From NCBI GenBank assembly GCA_008931825.1, contig QXVZ01014688.1, positions 1 through 23,433 on the forward strand: a stretch of DNA of 23,433 nt, written 5' to 3'. A program made the translations under genes and the position numbers. The DNA comes from Phallusia fumigata (Eukaryota; Chordata; Ascidiacea; Phlebobranchia; Ascidiidae). The notes beneath the pieces are model-generated. The model saw only the letters and a list, made by a program, of their open reading frames with translations, was not told where the DNA came from and made no database searches. Positions 18,918-23,433 of the stretch are shown in pieces. Numbering within the stretch: the stretch's first letter is position 1; each line of letters begins with the position of its first letter.

Positions 18918-19964
18918 ATGAATCCTGCAAACCTCTTAACCAAGATTTGTTGCAAAAACTCAGTATTAGCTTTCAGAAAATTTTCCTCCAAAACTTCTGA
19001 GGTTTTGTGGAAACTAGCTAACTACAGGTACAGAGTTTTAGGCCTTTTTACCATCTGCAGTACTTGCTGTCTGCTAATTTTTGGCAGCAGTTGCGTTTTA
19101 AACATTTTTGATTGGTGTTTATGAAATCTTTCAGGTTTTTTCTTCCTGTACAGAGTCGGTGGCAGGACAATGATGCTTATGGTCATCTAAATTATGCCAT
19201 CTACTACACATATGGTGGTTTGATGACAACCAAATTTATTACACAGTAAGAACTTACAAATGATGTGGAGTTTAAGTCACAAATAAAAACTGAATAAATT
19301 TGTTTAAACTAGAGAAAAACATTGCAAACATATGAGAAGCATTCTACTTTTTNTATTTGCAATGTTTATATGTACACAAGTCTCTCAAAATGTATTCCTT
19401 TTATATCTGCCAAGGTTGGTTTTCTCACCAAGTTACAACACATTTTTTTATTTGGCAAAAAATGTAAACTATGTTTCGTTGGTCTAGGTGTTAAACACTA
19501 TAGTTGGTAATTTGAAATGAATCCTGCAAACCTCTTAACCAAGATTTGTTGCAAAAACTCAGTATTAGCTTTCAGAAAATTTTCCTCCAAAACTTCTGAG
19601 GCTTTGTGGAAACTAGCTAACTACAGGTACAGAGTTTTAGGCCTTTTTACAATCTGCAGTGTTTACTGTCTGCTAATTTTTGGCAGCAGTTGCGTTTTAA
19701 ACATTTTTTTTAAAGGTTGATTGGTGTTTATGAAATCTTTCAGGTTTTTACTTCCTGTACAGAGTCGGTGGCAGGACAATGATGCTTATGGTCATCTTAA
19801 TTATGCCATCTACTACACATATGGTGGTTTGATGACAACCAAATTTATTACACAGTAAGAACTTACAAATGATGTGGAGTTTAATTCACAAATAAAAACT
19901 GAATAAATTTGTTTAAACTAGAGAAAAACATTGGAAACATATGAGAAGCATTCTACTTTTTTGT
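18755..19964. repeat. Direct duplication of about 600 bp flanking the N at 19353
   Basis: Positions 18755-19352 and 19354-19964 are nearly identical. Differences include TTCATTGG/TTCGTTGG, GTTTTGTGG/GCTTTGTGG in exon 1, TACTTGC/TGTTTAC, and an extra TTTAAAGG before exon 2. Each copy carries thioesterase exons 1 and 2. The junction sits exactly at the N, so allelic contigs placed in series are more likely than a real exon duplication. Confidence 0.88.
18918..19245 (+). CDS. Extra copy of thioesterase exons 1 and 2
   Basis: Exon 1 copy is 18918-19027 and exon 2 copy is 19135-19245, with donors AG|GTACAG and CA|GTAAGA and acceptor TTTCAG. They encode the same N-terminus as the full gene at 19517-20415, with Val for Ala before LWKLANYR and Phe for Leu in F(F/L)LPVQSRW. 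The copy ends at the N at 19353 and has no exons 3-4 of its own. It is probably the second haplotype of the same gene. Confidence 0.75.
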
Positions 19965-20415
19965 AGGTTTTGTGAAGGTGACTTGGTGGGGCAATTTACT
20001 GTTCATTCTAACTGCACATACAGGTTTATGAAAGTGTTTTCTTACTGTTTTCTGTGGTTTAGTTCTGGTATCTTGTAATTTACCATTGAAGAAATATTGC
20101 AGATCAGGCCTTCGATACCCAGAAATTCCTCTCGCTGGACTAGCTGCCACCAAAATAGGAAAAAGCAGTATTGAACTCAACATTGGTTTATTCAGACCCA
20201 AAGTAACTGACAAGGATCCCACTTATGGATCAGGGTTAAGTTTAAATGGCTCATTTTCTGAAGCTTTGGATATGAATAAAATAAATGCCAACTATGAAGA
20301 TAATGCTGTTGCAGTTGTTCACACAACTCAAGTTTTCGTGGACAAACAAACTGAGCGACCTGTACCGCTTGGTGAAACTGCTGTAAAGTCATTTAAAAAA
20401 ATTTTGCTGCCCTAA
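19517..20415 (+). CDS. Hotdog-fold acyl-CoA thioesterase-like protein (4HBT type), four exons
   Basis: Exons are 19517-19626, 19744-19854, 19967-20023 and 20103-20415, in consistent phases (each intron after the second codon base), giving 196 residues. Donors are GTACAG, GTAAGA and GTTTAT; acceptors are TTTCAG, TTGTAG and TTGCAG. Residues 1-36 are basic and Ser-rich (LAFRKFSSKTSE), like a mitochondrial presequence. RWQDNDAYGHLNYAIYYTY in exon 2 is the signature of YbgC/FadM-type 4-hydroxybenzoyl-CoA thioesterase relatives (R-W-x-D-x-D-x-x-G-H-x-N), with the usual catalytic Asp kept. The second Asn of the GHxNN motif is Tyr here. LRYPEIPLAGL and KIGKSSIELNIGLF form the later hotdog strands. 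The likely role is hydrolysis of an acyl-CoA thioester in mitochondria; the substrate is unknown. The start ATG is supported by the presequence. The stop is at 20413-20415. Confidence 0.82.
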
Positions 20416-21415
20416 TGCTGTGTTCTATTAGTAAATTTTTGTATGTTTATTTGAATATATTTATATCTGATGCAACATAAAAAAAGGCTATGAGAAATTG
20501 CTCATTTTCTTAGCATCAATTTATGGTTAAACAACACATATTGAATAATACATATAATTAGTCTATGATTATGCAATTTGTTTTTTATGTCTTCATCAAT
20601 GTCATGTCTCATTGTAACCAGTTTTTTAAAGATTGTGCTTTGTTTAATTACCATTCACCACTGTAATATGGTGTATTTTTTTAACTCCACTGAATATGAC
20701 CAACCTATGCACATTATTTAAAATTCAGAAAATCGGCACAATTTTGTTTAAAAAAAAATTGTGCTGCAAAACTTTTGTTGGAGGGAGGGAGACAGTAGCA
20801 CATTGCTAGACTGAAGGGTGAATGTGTTTAAAACCTGGTGCTAAAACTTTCTGTGCTTCCTCAATTTAAAACATACATTGCAGTGCCAATATCTTGCTCT
20901 AGTGTTTTGACAAAATATTTCCTTCATATTCTAATCTTGATAAAACTCTTTTTGTGTTGTACATGATTTTAACTTTCACTTTACAGTAGTTGTTTTGTCA
21001 AAACAAACTAATATTGGAAATTGGATGTTTTTATCTGCTCTGTGGGTTCTGTAGGAGGGCATAACCCTGTTTAACAAACATTGAAGATTCAAATTAAGTT
21101 CAGCAAACACACCTCGTATAGAACTGTCTACTTTGAAGCTGCCTTTCACACTTTTAGTAAACAAATTCTGAACACACAACACGATATAAGTTGAATGAAT
21201 AACTAAAGTGTGACACGCACAATTTTCAACACACTTTCCCTTACCATGTAACAAAGCAAAACCCCGTTAGTTTCAGACACACACAAAACTACCAGAACAC
21301 GGCACGGTAAAAGAAAAAAGTATGTCACTGTTACGTCATGAAAGCTGACAATCGAAAATCTAATGTGTTCGGGGAAAAACTACTATTTGCTGGAGTAGAC
21401 TACCCTAATGTACAA
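20416..21415. other. 3' flank of the thioesterase gene, no recognised gene
   Basis: AT-rich sequence with AATATA at about 20453 as a possible weak polyadenylation signal. A small hairpin (GCACAATTTT...AAAATTGTGC) lies near 20737-20764. A 92-codon minus-strand frame at 20976-21254 shows no domain and is not called. Confidence 0.45.
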
Positions 21416-21423
21416 CTTAGGAT

Positions 21424-21696
21424 GGGGCCCTTTATAAAACTCTTTTTGTGATATACCGCATGTATCCCATATACCGCATGTATCCCATATAGCGCATGTA
21501 CCTGTAGCGACCACTAGTGTAAATAGCGCATGTATCCCATATACATATAGCGCATGTACTCATATACCGCATGTAGCGCATGTACCCATACACAGCATAT
21601 GTATGGGTACATGCGCTATACGGGTACATGCGCTACATACGGTAGGCTATATGGGTACATGCAGTACATGCGATACTTTATGTTTTAAAGGGCCCC
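21424..21696. mobile_element. Fold-back transposon-like element with palindromic minisatellite core, 8-bp target duplication
   Basis: The termini GGGGCCCTTTATAAAAC (21424-21440) and GTTTTAAAGGGCCCC (21682-21696) are inverted repeats. The flanks are CTTAGGAT (21416-21423) and CTTAGGAT (21697-21704), a perfect 8-bp duplication. The core is made of degenerate units of about 17 bp around GCATGTATCCCATATAC, in plus orientation on the left and inverted on the right. They meet in a perfect 18-bp inverted repeat (21574-21591 and 21601-21618) with a 9-nt loop. An 8-bp duplication with GG-starting ends fits Merlin-, P- or hAT-type transposition; the family cannot be fixed from this. It has no coding capacity; an open frame inside is just repeat translation. 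Confidence 0.85.
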
Positions 21697-21714
21697 CTTA
21701 GGATGACACAATAG

Positions 21715-21920
21715 CGTAGCCAGCCCAAAAATTTGGGAGGGGCCAAATATTTCCAAGGGTAGGTTACCCTACATAAACATAATGTAAAACTGAACCTACA
21801 GATTTTTTCCAACGGTAACATACCTTGATGTAAAATATAAATATTTTTTTGAGGCGTGGCATGGCCTCTTTCGCCCCCCTTGGCTATGCCTATGGGAGGG
21901 CACATTGTCCCCTGGCTACG
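21715..21920. mobile_element. Candidate TIR element (CGTAGCCAG ends)
   Basis: CGTAGCCAG at 21715-21723 and CTGGCTACG at 21912-21920 are perfect 9-bp inverted repeats. The subterminal regions also pair loosely (GGGAGGGGCC near the left end, GGGAGGGCACATTGTCCCC near the right). It starts 10 bp after the target duplication of the fold-back element. No clear target duplication is visible, so the boundary and class remain open. Confidence 0.5.
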
Positions 21921-23433
21921 TCGATGTAATATGCAGAAACCGAGCTAGGTCAATAATTAAGACACTAGTTTATTGGTTCATTTGCAGACAATGTTCACAT
22001 GGCAACCCGTACAAGAATCACATGGCAATACGTACAATAAAAATCAAAACAATAACTTGTCTGTCATTGTGACGCCAGGATGAGGCTATTGGCTTGTCTG
22101 TTTTAATCATTTTTTGTATGACCAAACGTGCGTTTCAAAGAAGCTTTTTCACAAATAGGCCTGGATACAGTCGCATATTTCAGTCTGTTTAAAAGCAGCT
22201 TATGCACATTAAATTGTTAAAACAAGTATTTGGAGTCCAAAACAGGTATGAAATAATTTTCTTGGTGGCCTTCTGTGTTTGTTGCCAATAACTTCGGTTT
22301 TGGCTAACGAATTTTTTGAAATGACTCTTCGTTGGACCCACTTTTTAAGCATTTTTACAATTTAAACGATGTTCTTCTGCAGACAATTATGATATCGCTT
22401 TCACGCGGTTCGAACCCTAGACGCTGCGGAATACGATTTGAGCGTTTTTTCTGTGTTTTGTGGAGCATCTCATGGCAATTAGTGCTAAATAGTCTCAAAC
22501 AATAAAGTTGCTAATCAGTATACTTCACTTCATATATTATGGACAACAAAAAGATGCACATTCTATAGGGCCGCCATTATATGTTTGCGGCATACGGCTA
22601 ATATACTTGGGTATAACCTTTGGGCCTAGGTGCCTGCGTCTAGTCTGGTAGGTTTTTCGGTTTGTTTCGTGGGCTCTGTGTTTGGACAAGTAGTCAAACA
22701 AGCTTGTCATAATCTTTGGAGTCTGTTGGTTTCGTGGTAATGGTTAAGTTGTATGTTAGTTTATTATTCTGTTTCCATGGCCGTTGGTCCGATCGCACTT
22801 TTTCGCTTCTCCGTCCGATCGGACCCAAAAAAGCATGACTCGGCGAATTTTTCATCGCTTTAGCGGACCTCTTNTATTATTCTGTTTCCATGGCCGTTGG
22901 TCCGATCGCACTTTTTCGCTTCTCCGTCCGATCGGACCCAAAAAAGCATGACTCGGCGAATTTTTCACCGCTTAAGCTGACCTCTTCGAGAGAAGGTCCG
23001 ATGGGAACTTTTTTGTTCGTCTCGTTAGTTGTTGCCGGCGCCTGTTTACAGCAGTTTTGTGAAAATATAGCTATTACTGGTAACTTTTTTTAAGGAATTC
23101 TAAAATAAATTCACCACATGTAAATGATGTTACGGATGGCTAGTGATAGGCTGTCACATATGTTTTATGTTTATGGCATTCAAGTATCAGTTTAACCAGC
23201 ACAGTGCGGCCAGCCATGTGTTTCTCTAGGCCTTAAAAGTAATTGTCATGTTCTTCCAAGCATGTCGACAAAAATTGCATCCAAGAAATTTGGGAAAAAT
23301 CAAACATATGGAGGTTTATCGTAAAAAAACTAATAATTTATACTTGAATTTATACTGTTCCGATATTGTAGTTATCATCAACTGTTTACAAAACCTATAG
23401 TAAACAGTAACATACATCAAGTTAATGCACGAC
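21921..23433. other. Region without a recognised gene
   Basis: It holds a short tandem repeat around CACATGGCAAYACGTACAA (about 22007-22046), a tRNA B-box-like GGTTCGAACCC at about 22408 without a matching A box, the duplication at the N at 22874, and repeated GGTCCGAT motifs. The longest plus-strand frame (22890-23093) starts inside the duplicated segment and shows no domain. Confidence 0.45.
22762..22987. repeat. Direct duplication of about 112 bp flanking the N at 22874
   Basis: Positions 22762-22873 and 22875-22987 are nearly identical (CATCGCTTTAGCGGACC versus CACCGCTTAAGCTGACC near the end) and meet at the N. Each copy contains the perfect 12-bp palindrome GTCCGATCGGAC. An unmerged contig overlap is the likely cause. 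Confidence 0.85.

Noticed and set aside
20976-21254. 92-codon minus-strand open frame
   Set aside because: No recognisable domain; attempts to join it through apparent splice sites gave an early stop.
21432-21629. Repetitive minus-strand frame rich in Tyr, Met and Arg
   Set aside because: It is a translation of the minisatellite core of the fold-back element, not a gene.
21463-21676. Repeat array resembling CRISPR
   Set aside because: Units are degenerate, adjacent and inverted in the right half, have no unique spacers, and the sequence is animal nuclear DNA.
22385-22440. tRNA-like GGTTCGAACCC at about 22408
   Set aside because: No A box, no paired acceptor or T stem; at most a SINE remnant.

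Overview
The window looks like AT-rich nuclear DNA of an invertebrate chordate, most probably a tunicate of the Ciona type. The reasons are short spliced exons with GT-AG introns of a few hundred bases, a tandem array of Sulfotransfer_4-like genes, an LDL-receptor-class-A/rhodopsin-type receptor, many small hAT-like MITEs and a tRNA-derived SINE. The species call is inference; no ribosomal or mitochondrial marker is present. All genes were rebuilt by hand from splice signals, reading phase and comparison between paralogous copies in the window.

Layout. (1) 1-3432 and 8367-14559, minus strand: a tandem array of four-exon sulfotransferase-like genes. Two copies are complete (8367-11325 and 12124-14559, 248 residues each). 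One is cut by the window edge (728-2326; its last exon is missing). One fragment (2557-3432, exon 4 plus part of exon 3) is probably the misplaced 3' end of that third gene. Exons 2 and 3 have fixed lengths (145 and 107 nt) with fixed phases, and every last exon ends in a hydrophobic C-terminal segment. (2) 6450-7678, plus strand, between the array members: a three-exon gene for a 121-residue secreted cysteine-rich protein with a signal peptide, a dibasic site and a C-terminal Cys-x-Cys ending, resembling IL-17-type cystine-knot cytokines. No single open reading frame reveals it. (3) 15293-17572, minus: remains of a receptor with LDL-receptor class A repeats and a rhodopsin-type 7TM domain, carrying several frameshifts and lacking TM3-TM5. 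(4) 18918-20415, plus: a four-exon hotdog-fold (4HBT-type) thioesterase with a probable mitochondrial presequence; its first two exons appear twice around an N. (5) 20416-23433: no gene recognised; it holds a fold-back minisatellite transposon with a perfect 8-bp target duplication, a second terminal-inverted-repeat candidate and short repeats.

Assembly quality matters here. Eight isolated N characters occur (543, 2478, 3433, 4887, 9365, 10948, 19353, 22874). At six of them the sequence ending at the N is repeated, almost identically, right after it. This is the signature of unmerged, probably allelic, contig ends, so several apparent duplications, including duplicated exons, are probably artefacts.
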